A stretch of DNA of 50,372 bases from Mycoplana rhizolycopersici (lineage in GTDB: Bacteria; Pseudomonadota; Alphaproteobacteria; Rhizobiales; Rhizobiaceae): assembly GCF_013378445.1 (NCBI RefSeq), contig NZ_JABXYK010000026.1, positions 1 to 50,372 of the forward strand, given 5' to 3'. Positions 36,406-43,599 of this stretch are shown here, piece by piece; the first letter of the stretch is position 1; each line of letters starts with the position of its first letter. Position numbers and translations under genes: made by a program. The notes beneath the pieces are model-generated. The model saw only the letters and a list, made by a program, of their open reading frames with translations, made no database searches and was not told where the DNA came from.

Positions 36406-37416
36406 TTACTGGAGAAGCCATTCCTGGAAGCGCAGGTCGACCTTGGCGCCATTTTCGGCCCACCAGTCCGCATTCATCAGAACCTGGGTGTCGAGGTGGT
36501 CCGTCGGCAAGCTGCCCTTGAACTTAGCGTCAACAGAAGCAAGCGCGTTCTTGTTGGACGGGCCGTAAGGCATGTATTTCGTGAACGCGATCTGCTGGGC
36601 CGGCTCAGTGAAGAAGTTGATCGCCTTCATCGCCGCTTCCTTGTTCTTCGTACCCTTGGGGACGACCCAGTATCCGGTCTGCGAGGTCCAGTTGGTCCAG
36701 TCGATCTTGATGCCCTTCTCGGCAACATTGACGGCACGGCCGACCCAGACGAGCGCCATGCCCGCTTCGCCGCTCGAGAGGAGTTGCTCGGACTGCGAGC
36801 CGCTTTCCCACCAGACGAGGTCCTCCTTGATCGTATCGAGCTTCTTGAGCGCACGCTCGACATCGATCGGATAGAGATCCTCCAGCTTCACACCATCGGC
36901 TATGAGAGCGGCTTCGAAAATACCCGATGCCGCATATTTCCAGACCGCACGCGAGCCGGGAAACTTGTCCGTATTGAAGAAATCCGCGAAGCCCTTCGGC
37001 GCCTCGCCACCGAACTCTTCGGCATTATAGGCAAGCACGGTCCCTTCGATATCAGCCGCGACACGATACGTGCCGGCGGCGCCTTCGATAAACTTGGATT
37101 TGTCGACCACGGAGTAGTCGATGGGCTCCAGCCACTGCGCGTCGGTGTCGAGGCCGAAACTGTCATCGGTCACGATGAGGTCCAGCGTGACGTTACCGGT
37201 TTCCACCATAGCCTTCAGCTTGGCGTTGCTGGAGGAGCTGTCTTCGACGATCTTGATATCTGGGTTCTGCGCCATGAAGGGCTGGAAATAGGATTTCGAC
37301 TGGGCTTCCTGGTACACACCGCCATAGCTCGAGATCGTAAGTGTCGTATCCGCAGCGTTGGCGACTGTGCCGGCGAGAAGTGTCGCCATGGCAGTCATTG
37401 CAAGAATATTACGCAT
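36406..37416 (-). CDS. Periplasmic polyamine/opine-type binding protein, PotD/PotF family
   Basis: A 336-residue family 1/PotD-like binding protein. Its signal peptide spans residues 1-22 (MRNILAMTAMATLLAG to VANAADTT). The mature start LTISSYGGVYQEAQSK and the inner motifs GTVLAYNAEEFGG, KFPGSRAVWKYA and WWESGSQSEQLLSSGE are typical of the group. These proteins bind polyamines, and in rhizobia also opines and related cations. It is upstream of the two permeases and the ATPase, and 54 bp after the RidA gene. Confidence 0.9.
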   Translation of the reverse strand: MRNILAMTAMATLLAGTVANAADTTLTISSYGGVYQEAQSKSYFQPFMAQNPDIKIVEDSSSSNAKLKAMVETGNVTLDLIVTDDSFGLDTDAQWLEPIDYSVVDKSKFIEGAAGTYRVAADIEGTVLAYNAEEFGGEAPKGFADFFNTDKFPGSRAVWKYAASGIFEAALIADGVKLEDLYPIDVERALKKLDTIKEDLVWWESGSQSEQLLSSGEAGMALVWVGRAVNVAEKGIKIDWTNWTSQTGYWVVPKGTKNKEAAMKAINFFTEPAQQIAFTKYMPYGPSNKNALASVDAKFKGSLPTDHLDTQVLMNADWWAENGAKVDLRFQEWLLQ

Positions 37417-37470
37417 GTTCAGTTCCCCATCCTTTGCTTGGAATTCTTCGATTGTGAATGCGCTTGAATT

Positions 37471-37824
37471 TTACACAGCCGCCTGGACTGCGATCTCGAC
37501 GAGAATGTTCTCTGCCGCGAGATTGGCTTCAACGGTTGCGCGGGCCGGCAGTGCCGTTTCCGGAATCCAGTCTTCCCAGGCCTTGTTCATCGCCGCGAAA
37601 TCCGAGACGACATGCTTCAGCCACACCTGCGCGAATAGGATCTTGGATTTGTCGGTTCCCGCCTTGGCGAGAAGCTCGTCGATGCGCGCCAGAACCTGTG
37701 CGGTCTGGCCGGCGACATCCTGACTGCGATCGGCCGGAACCTGCCCGGTGACATAGGCGATACCGTTGTGAACGAGCACATGGCTCAGGCGCTTGCCGTT
37801 CGGTTCAAAGCGTTGGATGGACAT
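37471..37824 (-). CDS. RidA-family enamine/imine deaminase
   Basis: A 117-residue RidA/YjgF/UK114-family protein. Typical motifs are VLVHNGIAYVTGQVPAD, QTAQVLARIDELLAKAG and PARATVEANLAAENILVEI. The Arg in PARATVE is the substrate-binding Arg of active members. RidA proteins hydrolyse reactive enamines and imines made by amine-oxidising or PLP enzymes. Placing one in an operon full of flavin amine oxidases suggests it clears the imine product. It lies between the IclR regulator and the binding-protein gene. Confidence 0.92.
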   Translation of the reverse strand: MSIQRFEPNGKRLSHVLVHNGIAYVTGQVPADRSQDVAGQTAQVLARIDELLAKAGTDKSKILFAQVWLKHVVSDFAAMNKAWEDWIPETALPARATVEANLAAENILVEIAVQAAV

Positions 37825-37841
37825 TCGGTCTCCTTACGAAA

Positions 37842-38690
37842 CTAAGTTTGTTGCTTGATTGTGCCGGCGGGCTTCAGCCCCTTCGCGGCACTCGAAATGG
37901 CCCGCGCGGTGTTCACGAGCTGTGGGGCAAGATCCGACAGGACCTGCTCTGGCCGCCACCGGCTGAACGGCACGGAAATATTTATTGCGGCAAGCGGCTG
38001 GCCGTCAGCGTTGACGATGCACGCGCCGACGGCGATGTCGCCGACGTAGATTTCCTCCGTAGTAAGGGAAAAGCCGTCCGTATGGGCGCGCTGCAGGAGC
38101 TCCATCAGCGCGTCGGGATCCGTAACGGTATGGGCGGTGAACGCCATCCTGTTGGATCGCTCTATATACTCCCTCGCTGCCTCTTTCGGCAGCGCCGAGA
38201 GATAGGCGCGGCCTGCCGCCGTGCAGTACATCGGAAGACGTTGCCCTATCGGAACATGGATCGGCATTTCCTTGTGGCTCGTGAACCGCGCCACATACAC
38301 CATGTCCGTTTCCCACGGCTCGAGCAGGTTGCAGCTCTCGCCCGTCTGGCGATTCAGCTGCTGGATGAAGGGGTTCGCCCTCTCGACCAGTTCCGCGGTC
38401 TGGAGATAGCCGGTTCCCATTTCCAAAGACTTCACGGTCAGCCGATATCGCTTGGAGCCGCCGTCACGGGCGAGGTAGCCAAGAGCCTCCAGCGTGAATA
38501 CGGAACGCTGCACGGTGCTCTTGTTGAGGCCGGTGGCATCCGCAAGTTCCAGCAGGTTCATCGCGGGTCTCGAAGGGCCGAAGGCCGTCAGAACGGAAAG
38601 GCCTTTGGCAAGAGCGGTGACGTAGAGAGGTGAATCTTCAGCTTCGGTCATAGTAGCCAATCGCGTCAGGTTGGAGATACCTGCAGTCAT
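37842..38690 (-). CDS. IclR-family transcriptional regulator
   Basis: A 282-residue IclR protein. The N-terminal winged helix reads LAKGLSVLTAFGPSRPAMNL with ATGLNKSTVQRSVFTLEALG. The effector domain has the conserved MYCTAAGRAYLSALP and VGACIVNADGQPLAAINISV. I start at MTAGISNL because GGGAGGGG lies 7 bp upstream; a longer in-frame start has no such site. It is the second gene of the operon after the PuuB-like oxidase, and probably controls it through the palindromes before the operon. The effector should be the imported amine or its product. Confidence 0.9.
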   Translation of the reverse strand: MTAGISNLTRLATMTEAEDSPLYVTALAKGLSVLTAFGPSRPAMNLLELADATGLNKSTVQRSVFTLEALGYLARDGGSKRYRLTVKSLEMGTGYLQTAELVERANPFIQQLNRQTGESCNLLEPWETDMVYVARFTSHKEMPIHVPIGQRLPMYCTAAGRAYLSALPKEAAREYIERSNRMAFTAHTVTDPDALMELLQRAHTDGFSLTTEEIYVGDIAVGACIVNADGQPLAAINISVPFSRWRPEQVLSDLAPQLVNTARAISSAAKGLKPAGTIKQQT

Positions 38691-38799
38691 AGCATTCCCC
38701 TCCCTGCTGTCACGATGCAACGGTGGCGTGTGGCTTGTCCGCCCCCATAGGACCGGAGCGAACTCAGATGACGCTGCGCCGTAAAGCTGCTGATCATGT

Positions 38800-40155
38800 T
38801 CAACCTGCCTGCCGCGCTTCGCGCGCGTCCTTCGCATGCAGCCAGCGATAGGCCATCCACTGTCCAAGCCGGATGAACGACGCGAGCGGATAGCGCTCCG
38901 GTTCACGGGTCAGGAATGTCGCACCCGTCTCGAACGGCTTGCCGGCCGCCATCATCGCCAGCTTCGTGCCGAGGTGAATGGAGAAGGACACGCCACTGCC
39001 TGCATAGCCACCGGCGGTGAAAACCGCGCCGAGCCCCGGCACCCGATAGCAGAACGGCAGGGAATTGCGGGTGACTGCGACCCATCCACCCCACCAGTTC
39101 TCCACCTCGATCCCGGCGAGTGCCGGAAACTTTCGCGTCATCGCGTCATAGAGATATTGCCGGTGGCGGGGCGCCGCCGCGTCCGCGCCCGAAATCGCAC
39201 TGCGTCCGCCGAACAGCATGCGGTTGTCGGGAAGGCGGCGGTAGTAGAAGAGCAGGCCACGGGTATCGAACATGCAACTGCCAGAAGGCAGGCTCGCATC
39301 CACCTGCGCTTGTGTCATCGGGGCGGTGACAATGATCTGGGAATGGACGGGCAGAACCCGGGCAGCCAGTCGTGAATGCAGTTGCGACGACGTATAGCCA
39401 TTGGTCGCCACGATGACCCGTTTGGCGCGAACCGTGCCGGCGGGCGTCGAAAGGTGATGAACATCGCCTTTGGTCTTCCAGCCGACGACGGGAGAATTCG
39501 TATGAACGCGCGCACCGTGGCTGCGCGCCATGCCATGAACACCCTGCGCAAACTTCAAAGGATCGAGGGAGAACCCGTCAGGCAGATGCAGAGCGCCATG
39601 ACTTTCCGGTCCCTCATGAATGCCACGCACGCCCGCGGCGTCGACATAGCGTGCGGAATACCCGAGAACCGTATTGTAGAGTTCTTCTTCCCGCCTCAGC
39701 GCTGCGGCATGGCCGGCGAACGTTGCGACCTTGTAGACGCCGTCCGGCTGCTTGTCGCATTCGATGCCACCGTCTGCGATCAACGCGCGAACGGTATCGA
39801 GACCTTGGCGAAGTTCACCGAAATAGGCCCGAGCGACATCCGCACCATACGCCATGATCAGGGTCGACCAGGGCATACGCCCACCGGAGATGCGGGCAAA
39901 GCTGCCATTTCTTCCGCTACATCCCCATGCGGAAGACCGCGCCTCGAGAACAGTGGCTTTGATCCCGTGATTGCGCCCCAAAGCCAATGCTGCCGATAGG
40001 CCCGTGTAGCCACCGCCGATGATGGCAACCTCGGTGTCGACATCTCCTGCGACTGCCCCATCATCCTCAGGTTCGTTCTTACTCACTCTCAGCCAGTATG
40101 AGTCCGGATTGGACTGCTTCTGATCTGGAAACGGGTGGACGAGGGGATCGTACAT
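38800..40155 (-). CDS. FAD oxidase, gamma-glutamylputrescine oxidase (PuuB) type
   Basis: A 451-residue flavoprotein of the DAO fold. A ~40-residue lead ends in SYWL, and then come VAIIGGGYTGLSAALALGRN and WGCSGRNGSFARISGG. The C-terminal part has WWGGWVAVTRNSLPFCYRVP and FTAGGYAGSGVSFSIHLGTK. Size and order fit PuuB/OrdL-type oxidases of polyamine and amino-acid catabolism. It is the first gene after the promoter at ~40160-40220, followed by IclR and RidA genes on the same strand. The true substrate is unknown; the nearby Pot-type importer supports an amine. Confidence 0.87.
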   Translation of the reverse strand: MYDPLVHPFPDQKQSNPDSYWLRVSKNEPEDDGAVAGDVDTEVAIIGGGYTGLSAALALGRNHGIKATVLEARSSAWGCSGRNGSFARISGGRMPWSTLIMAYGADVARAYFGELRQGLDTVRALIADGGIECDKQPDGVYKVATFAGHAAALRREEELYNTVLGYSARYVDAAGVRGIHEGPESHGALHLPDGFSLDPLKFAQGVHGMARSHGARVHTNSPVVGWKTKGDVHHLSTPAGTVRAKRVIVATNGYTSSQLHSRLAARVLPVHSQIIVTAPMTQAQVDASLPSGSCMFDTRGLLFYYRRLPDNRMLFGGRSAISGADAAAPRHRQYLYDAMTRKFPALAGIEVENWWGGWVAVTRNSLPFCYRVPGLGAVFTAGGYAGSGVSFSIHLGTKLAMMAAGKPFETGATFLTREPERYPLASFIRLGQWMAYRWLHAKDAREARQAG

Positions 40156-40165
40156 TCAGACCTTC

Positions 40166-40221
40166 TATCGCTATGCGATATTTTTATATCGATATAAACA
40201 TCACATCGAAAAATTTTCGAT
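40166..40221. promoter_or_regulatory. Three palindromes in the promoter of the amine-oxidase operon
   Basis: Three inverted repeats in 56 bp of AT-rich DNA directly before the PuuB-like gene. TATCGC-TAT-GCGATA is at 40166-40180, the perfect palindrome TTTATATCGATATAAA at 40183-40198, and ATCGAAAAATTTTCGAT at 40205-40221. Their centres are ~17.5 and ~22.5 bp apart. They are the best candidates for IclR sites and promoter elements. Confidence 0.65.
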
Positions 40222-40344
40222 TTGTCAACATCGTTTTTCACGCGATATGCTGAACGCAGCGATCGACCTCCTACGCAGCAAGCTGGAGACCACCTTTTTG
40301 GTCGGCAGGAACGGCGCAGCAGAGAAGCACGATGGGACACGGGG

Positions 40345-40374
40345 AAAAGGGGCGGTCAGGTGCCGCCCCTTTTT
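40345..40374. terminator. Bidirectional intrinsic terminator
   Basis: AAAAGGGGCGG pairs with CCGCCCCTTTT around a 7-nt loop. T-runs follow on both strands (TTTTTGTTG on plus, and the run opposite AAAA on minus). It separates the amine-oxidase operon promoter from the HigBA unit. Confidence 0.8.
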
Positions 40375-40387
40375 GTTGCATCTTGTA

Positions 40388-40422
40388 GCGATACGCGATA
40401 CGCGATACGCGATACGCGATAC
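40388..40422. repeat. Five exact copies of GCGATAC in tandem
   Basis: A 35-bp perfect tandem repeat of a 7-bp unit, ending 8 bp before the HigB start. GCGATA also occurs at 40175-40180 and 40241-40246. It occupies the place of the toxin-gene promoter and leader. Confidence 0.95.
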
Positions 40423-40430
40423 AGAAAACT

Positions 40431-40709
40431 ATGATCGTCAGCTTTCGGCACAAGGGCCTCGAAGCCTTTTACCGCACCGGTACAACCAAAGTCATTCAAG
40501 CCGCCCATGCCCGAAAGCTCGGGATGATCCTGGCCATGCTCGATGTGGCCAAGGAATCGCAGGACCTGAATCAACCGGGCTTGCGGCTGAATCCTCTGAA
40601 AGGCGACCTGAAAGGGCATTGGTCGGTGTGGATGAATGGCAATTGGCGCATCCCCTTCCGTTTCGACGGGGCTGACGTCGAACTGGTCGATTATCAGGAC
40701 TACCACTGA
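40431..40709 (+). CDS. higB: HigB-type toxin (RelE superfamily mRNA endonuclease)
   Basis: A 92-residue protein with the HigB hallmark start (IVSFRHKGLEAFY; normally IxSFRHKGL). The core is ARKLGMILAMLDVAKESQDL, LNPLKGDLKGHWSVWMNGNW and FRFDGADVELVDYQDYH. Length and motif order are canonical. HigB cuts mRNA on the ribosome. The toxin gene precedes the antitoxin, the usual order for HigBA and the reverse of most pairs. The gap to the antitoxin is 11 bp. No clear ribosome site is seen in front of the ATG, only the end of the 7-bp repeat. Confidence 0.93.
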   Translation: MIVSFRHKGLEAFYRTGTTKVIQAAHARKLGMILAMLDVAKESQDLNQPGLRLNPLKGDLKGHWSVWMNGNWRIPFRFDGADVELVDYQDYH

Positions 40710-40720
40710 GGACACGAACC

Positions 40721-41008
40721 ATGATCCATACCCATCCTCATCCGGGCGAAATCCTTAAAGAAACGGTTATTGAGCCGCTGGAACTCTCCGTGACCGAAGC
40801 CGCCGAGCGGTTGGCCATGTCACGGGTGGCGCTGTCGCGGGTACTCAATGGCAAGGCCGGTATCAGCCCGGATCTGGCCCTTCGGTTGGAAAAGGCCGGG
40901 GTCAGCACGGCGCGCTTCTGGATCAACCTGCAGGCCAACTATGACCTGTGGGTGGCCATGCAGCATGAGCAACCGCCAGTGCGGCCGCTCCAAAACGCGG
41001 CGGCCTGA
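40721..41008 (+). CDS. higA: HigA-type antitoxin (XRE-family DNA-binding)
   Basis: A 95-residue antitoxin with the family start HPHPGEILKETVIEPLELSV. The helix-turn-helix is EAAERLAMSRVALSRVLNGK, and the tail has ARFWINLQANYDLWVAM. It neutralises HigB and should repress the pair's promoter by binding DNA upstream, here the region of the repeat. Confidence 0.93.
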   Translation: MIHTHPHPGEILKETVIEPLELSVTEAAERLAMSRVALSRVLNGKAGISPDLALRLEKAGVSTARFWINLQANYDLWVAMQHEQPPVRPLQNAAA

Positions 41009-41009
41009 A

Positions 41010-41257
41010 ATGGAAGCCGGCGACACCCTGGACCGGGTACGGTCCGCAATAGCCGGTCAGCTCGACCGGCCACGCTGACGGGCGAGGAACGGCGGTACTA
41101 CTACAACCTGCTCGATGACGTGATGGCCAACCCGAGTCCGGATGAAATCAGCGCGATGGCTCGCCTCGGGAGCGAGCCGGGCGCAGTCGGATATGACGAT
41201 GTAGGTCACTTAGTGCAGCGCCAGTCCACAATATACGGTCCAGAGAAAAGCCGCTGA
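41010..41257 (+). pseudogene. Possible short reading frame with a frameshift, unknown function
   Basis: An ATG directly after the HigA stop opens MEAGDTLDRVRSAIAGQLDR and stops at 41078. In the next frame the sequence goes on as LTGEERRYYYNLLDDVMANP and ends EKSR at 41257. Together they look like one ~82-residue acidic protein broken by one shift near 41070. I do not recognise it, and it may be non-coding. Confidence 0.35.
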
Positions 41258-41270
41258 GAGGCAGCGGCTT
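41248..41270 (+). terminator. Hairpin after the HigBA unit
   Basis: AAGCCGCTG pairs perfectly with CAGCGGCTT around a 5-nt loop. The T-run is poor (CATTTCG). A likely transcript end for higBA, or for the truncated glyoxalase-fold gene from the other side. Confidence 0.6.
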
Positions 41271-41286
41271 CATTTCGCAAGTAGGA

Positions 41287-41481
41287 TCAGGCTGCTAGTT
41301 GGGAGGCATCGGCGATGCGCTTGGACAGGCCCCAGATATGGCCGAACGGATCGAGCACGGCGGCGGAACGACCGCCTCTATCGTCCAGTTGGGCGGCATC
41401 ACGGATGGTCGCCCCGGCCGCGACGGCCCGGCTGACAACCGCATCGAGCTCCACCACGGTCAGATTGAGAACGGCGCTGAC
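41287..41481 (-). pseudogene. C-terminal remnant of a VOC/glyoxalase-fold protein
   Basis: 64 codons and a stop remain, ending SAAVLDPFGHIWGLSKRIAD and ASQLAA. The DPFGHxWxL motif is the usual C-terminal signature of PhnB/glyoxalase-like VOC proteins. The gene's front is missing because an IS6 element starts at 41482. No matching front half lies on the other side of the element. Confidence 0.72.
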
Positions 41482-42296
41482 GGCATCGTAACGTTAAGCG
41501 GGCATTGGTGAAAATGTGGCATCTGGTGGCATGACCAGACTGGCCCGTGATCCGCTTTATCGACGTCATCGATTTCCCGCAGAGGTGATTGCCCATGCGG
41601 TGTGGCTCTATTTCCGATTTCCCCTCAGTCTGCGCATGGTCGAGGATATGCTGGCCGCCCGTGGTGTCATCGTCTCTCACCAAACAGTGAGGCTCTGGGC
41701 GGAGAAATTCGGCAGATACGCCAATGATATCCGGAAGCGATCAGCCGGCAGGCTCGGCGATAAGTGGCACCTCGATGAAGTTGTCATCACCATCGGTCGA
41801 AAGAAACACTGGCTTTGGCGCGCCGTTGATCAGGACGGCTTTGTTCTTGACGTGCTGGTTCAAAGCCGCCGCGATGCCAAGGCTGCAAAGCGTTTAATGC
41901 GAAAGCTTCTGAAAGGGCAAAGCCGTTCGCCACGCGTGATGATCACCGACAAGCTTGGATCCTACGGTGCGGCGAAACGTCAGATCATGCCCGGCGTCGA
42001 GCATCGTTCGCATAAGGCCCTGAACAATCGGGCGGAAAACTCCCATCAGCCAATCCGACGGCGGGAACAGATCATGAAGCGCTTCAAGTCGGCACGACAC
42101 CTTCAGCGCTTCACTTCCATGCACGACCCGATTGCCAACCTCTTTCATATTCCCCGCCACGACATTCCATCCGCCCACCATCGTGAACTGCGAGCCGTAG
42201 CCTTGGGTACCTGGCACCAGATCGCACGCCTTCAAGCCGCCTGAACCAAAGCCTCAATTCCACATCTTGAATGCGCAGCGTTAACGTTACAGTGCC
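41482..42296 (+). mobile_element. IS6-family insertion sequence, apparently intact
   Basis: An 815-bp element. Left end GGCATCGTAACGTTAA (41482-41497) and right end GGCACTGTAACGTTAA (inverted, 42281-42296) match at 14 of 16. One intact transposase gene is inside. Flanking 8-mers (GCGCTGAC and CTTACAAC) differ, so no target duplication. Its ends differ from those of the IS6 copy at 14080-14884, so it is a different member. Confidence 0.88.
41531..42244 (+). CDS. IS6-family DDE transposase
   Basis: A 237-residue transposase with all parts: HRFPAEVIAHAVWLYFRFPL, WHLDEVVITIGRKKHWLWRA (Asp 1), MITDKLGSYGAAKRQ (Asp 2) and NNRAENSHQPIRRREQIMKR (Glu). Length is normal for IS6. A GTG at 41516 would add five residues. 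No stop or shift is seen, so it should be functional; IS6 elements move by replicative cointegrate formation. Confidence 0.93.
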   Translation: MTRLARDPLYRRHRFPAEVIAHAVWLYFRFPLSLRMVEDMLAARGVIVSHQTVRLWAEKFGRYANDIRKRSAGRLGDKWHLDEVVITIGRKKHWLWRAVDQDGFVLDVLVQSRRDAKAAKRLMRKLLKGQSRSPRVMITDKLGSYGAAKRQIMPGVEHRSHKALNNRAENSHQPIRRREQIMKRFKSARHLQRFTSMHDPIANLFHIPRHDIPSAHHRELRAVALGTWHQIARLQAA

Positions 42297-42521
42297 CTTA
42301 CAACCCCGCTCCGACTGACAGCCGCTGGCACTCATGTTTTGCTGGGTCTTTTCGCCGAACAAGGAAAAGTTGGCGATATCGTGTTCTGGGCGGCCGTACT
42401 GCAATCAACGTCTCGCGAAAGACGGCCATAAAGGACCTCGAACACGATACAGGTCGCGAGAGATTGTCCTGCGGGTCAGGATATCGGAGACTGCCTCGTT
42501 TCATTCCTGCACCGGATATCC
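42297..42521. other. 225-bp region between the IS6 element and the AraC-type gene
   Basis: Probably the promoter of the membrane AraC-type gene plus remains of a gene cut by the element. A plus-strand frame near 42316 reads THVLLGLFAEQGKVGDIVFW; I cannot assign it. No convincing operator was found. Confidence 0.4.
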
Positions 42522-43565
42522 ATGCCCTTCGTCCCGCTCTCCTTCGTCGTCGCTGTCCTGTTGCTCGTTCTCTTCGCCGCCGCCGTGCGCCACGGCGATG
42601 AAAGGCCGGTGAACCGGCCGTTTCTGGCGCTCATCCTCATCAGCGCGTTCCTGTCGGTGCTCTCCGGCCTGCGCTGGGGCTATGGCATGCAGGGCACCAT
42701 CATGTTCCTTGCCCCGGTCTGCGCCGCCGCCGTGCCGCCGCTCGCCTATGCCGGGGTGACGGAACTGGTCCGCAGAAGCCGGACGTCTTTGGTCCGCCGT
42801 CTTGCCCTCCATGCCGTTCCCATGCTCATCGTCATCGTGCTTCTCGCGACGTGGCGCGACGCCATCGACATGGCGCTCGTGCTGAGCTTCGTCGCCTACG
42901 CGGTCGCGATCCTGCTTTTAATGCGACCGGGGACGGATGCCTTGCGCCTCGCGCCCTTCGAGGAGGCGGCACGCGCCTACCGCGCCATCCTCTTTGCAGC
43001 ACTTGCTCTGCTTCTCTCCGCAGCGATCGACACCTTCGTGTTCCTCGATCTGACCTGGATGGGAGGACAATATGCTCCGCCGCTGATTGCGGTCGGCAAT
43101 CTTGTCTCGCTGGTCATCCTGTCGATTGCCGCGGCCGCCGCCAGCCGAAGCCACGCGGTGGCGGAGACGGGCGAAGCGACGGTGCGGTCCGAAACAGGTA
43201 GCGACGAGGAGACGCTTTCCGCCGTCGAAGCGCTGATGGCGACCAAGCGTGCCTATCGCGATGTCGATCTCAATCTTGACCGGCTGGCGCGCAAGCTCGG
43301 TATACCGGCGCGGCGGATTTCCACGGCGATCAACCGGGCGACCGGCAAGAACGTCTCGCAATATGTCAACGAGCACAGGATTGCCGAGGCCTGCGCGCTG
43401 CTCGCCGAGACGGGCAAGTCCGTGACCGAGATCATGTTCGAGGTGGGGTTCCAGACCAAGTCCAACTTCAACCGCGAATTCCGCCGCGTCACCGAAATGT
43501 CACCGCTCGAATGGCGCGAGCGCAAGACCGCGACGTCCCCGATCGCGATCAAGCACGACCCATAA
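42522..43565 (+). CDS. Membrane-anchored AraC-family regulator
   Basis: A 347-residue protein. Residues ~1-210 hold about seven hydrophobic segments (for example FVVAVLLLVLFAAAVRHGDE, MLIVIVLLATW and NLVSLVILSIAAAAASR). Residues ~235-340 are an AraC DNA-binding domain with LNLDRLARKLGIPARRISTA and the second helix-turn-helix VTEIMFEVGFQTKSNFNREF ending MSPLEWR. Such membrane AraC proteins sense a membrane or extracellular signal directly. The gene lies 34 bp before an exporter operon on the same strand and probably controls it. Confidence 0.9.
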   Translation: MPFVPLSFVVAVLLLVLFAAAVRHGDERPVNRPFLALILISAFLSVLSGLRWGYGMQGTIMFLAPVCAAAVPPLAYAGVTELVRRSRTSLVRRLALHAVPMLIVIVLLATWRDAIDMALVLSFVAYAVAILLLMRPGTDALRLAPFEEAARAYRAILFAALALLLSAAIDTFVFLDLTWMGGQYAPPLIAVGNLVSLVILSIAAAAASRSHAVAETGEATVRSETGSDEETLSAVEALMATKRAYRDVDLNLDRLARKLGIPARRISTAINRATGKNVSQYVNEHRIAEACALLAETGKSVTEIMFEVGFQTKSNFNREFRRVTEMSPLEWRERKTATSPIAIKHDP

Positions 43566-43599
43566 CGCGTTTTAGGTCGCCGCTCTGCTATCGCCGGCC

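Noticed and set aside
40388-40422. Short repeat array as a possible CRISPR or plasmid iteron
   Set aside because: Units are 7 bp with no spacers, too short for CRISPR. No replication initiator gene is nearby, and iterons are usually longer and spaced about two helical turns apart.
40247-40675. 142-codon plus-strand frame starting MLNAAIDLLRSKLE
   Set aside because: It runs through the terminator, the 7-bp repeat and into higB in another frame, so it cannot be a real gene.
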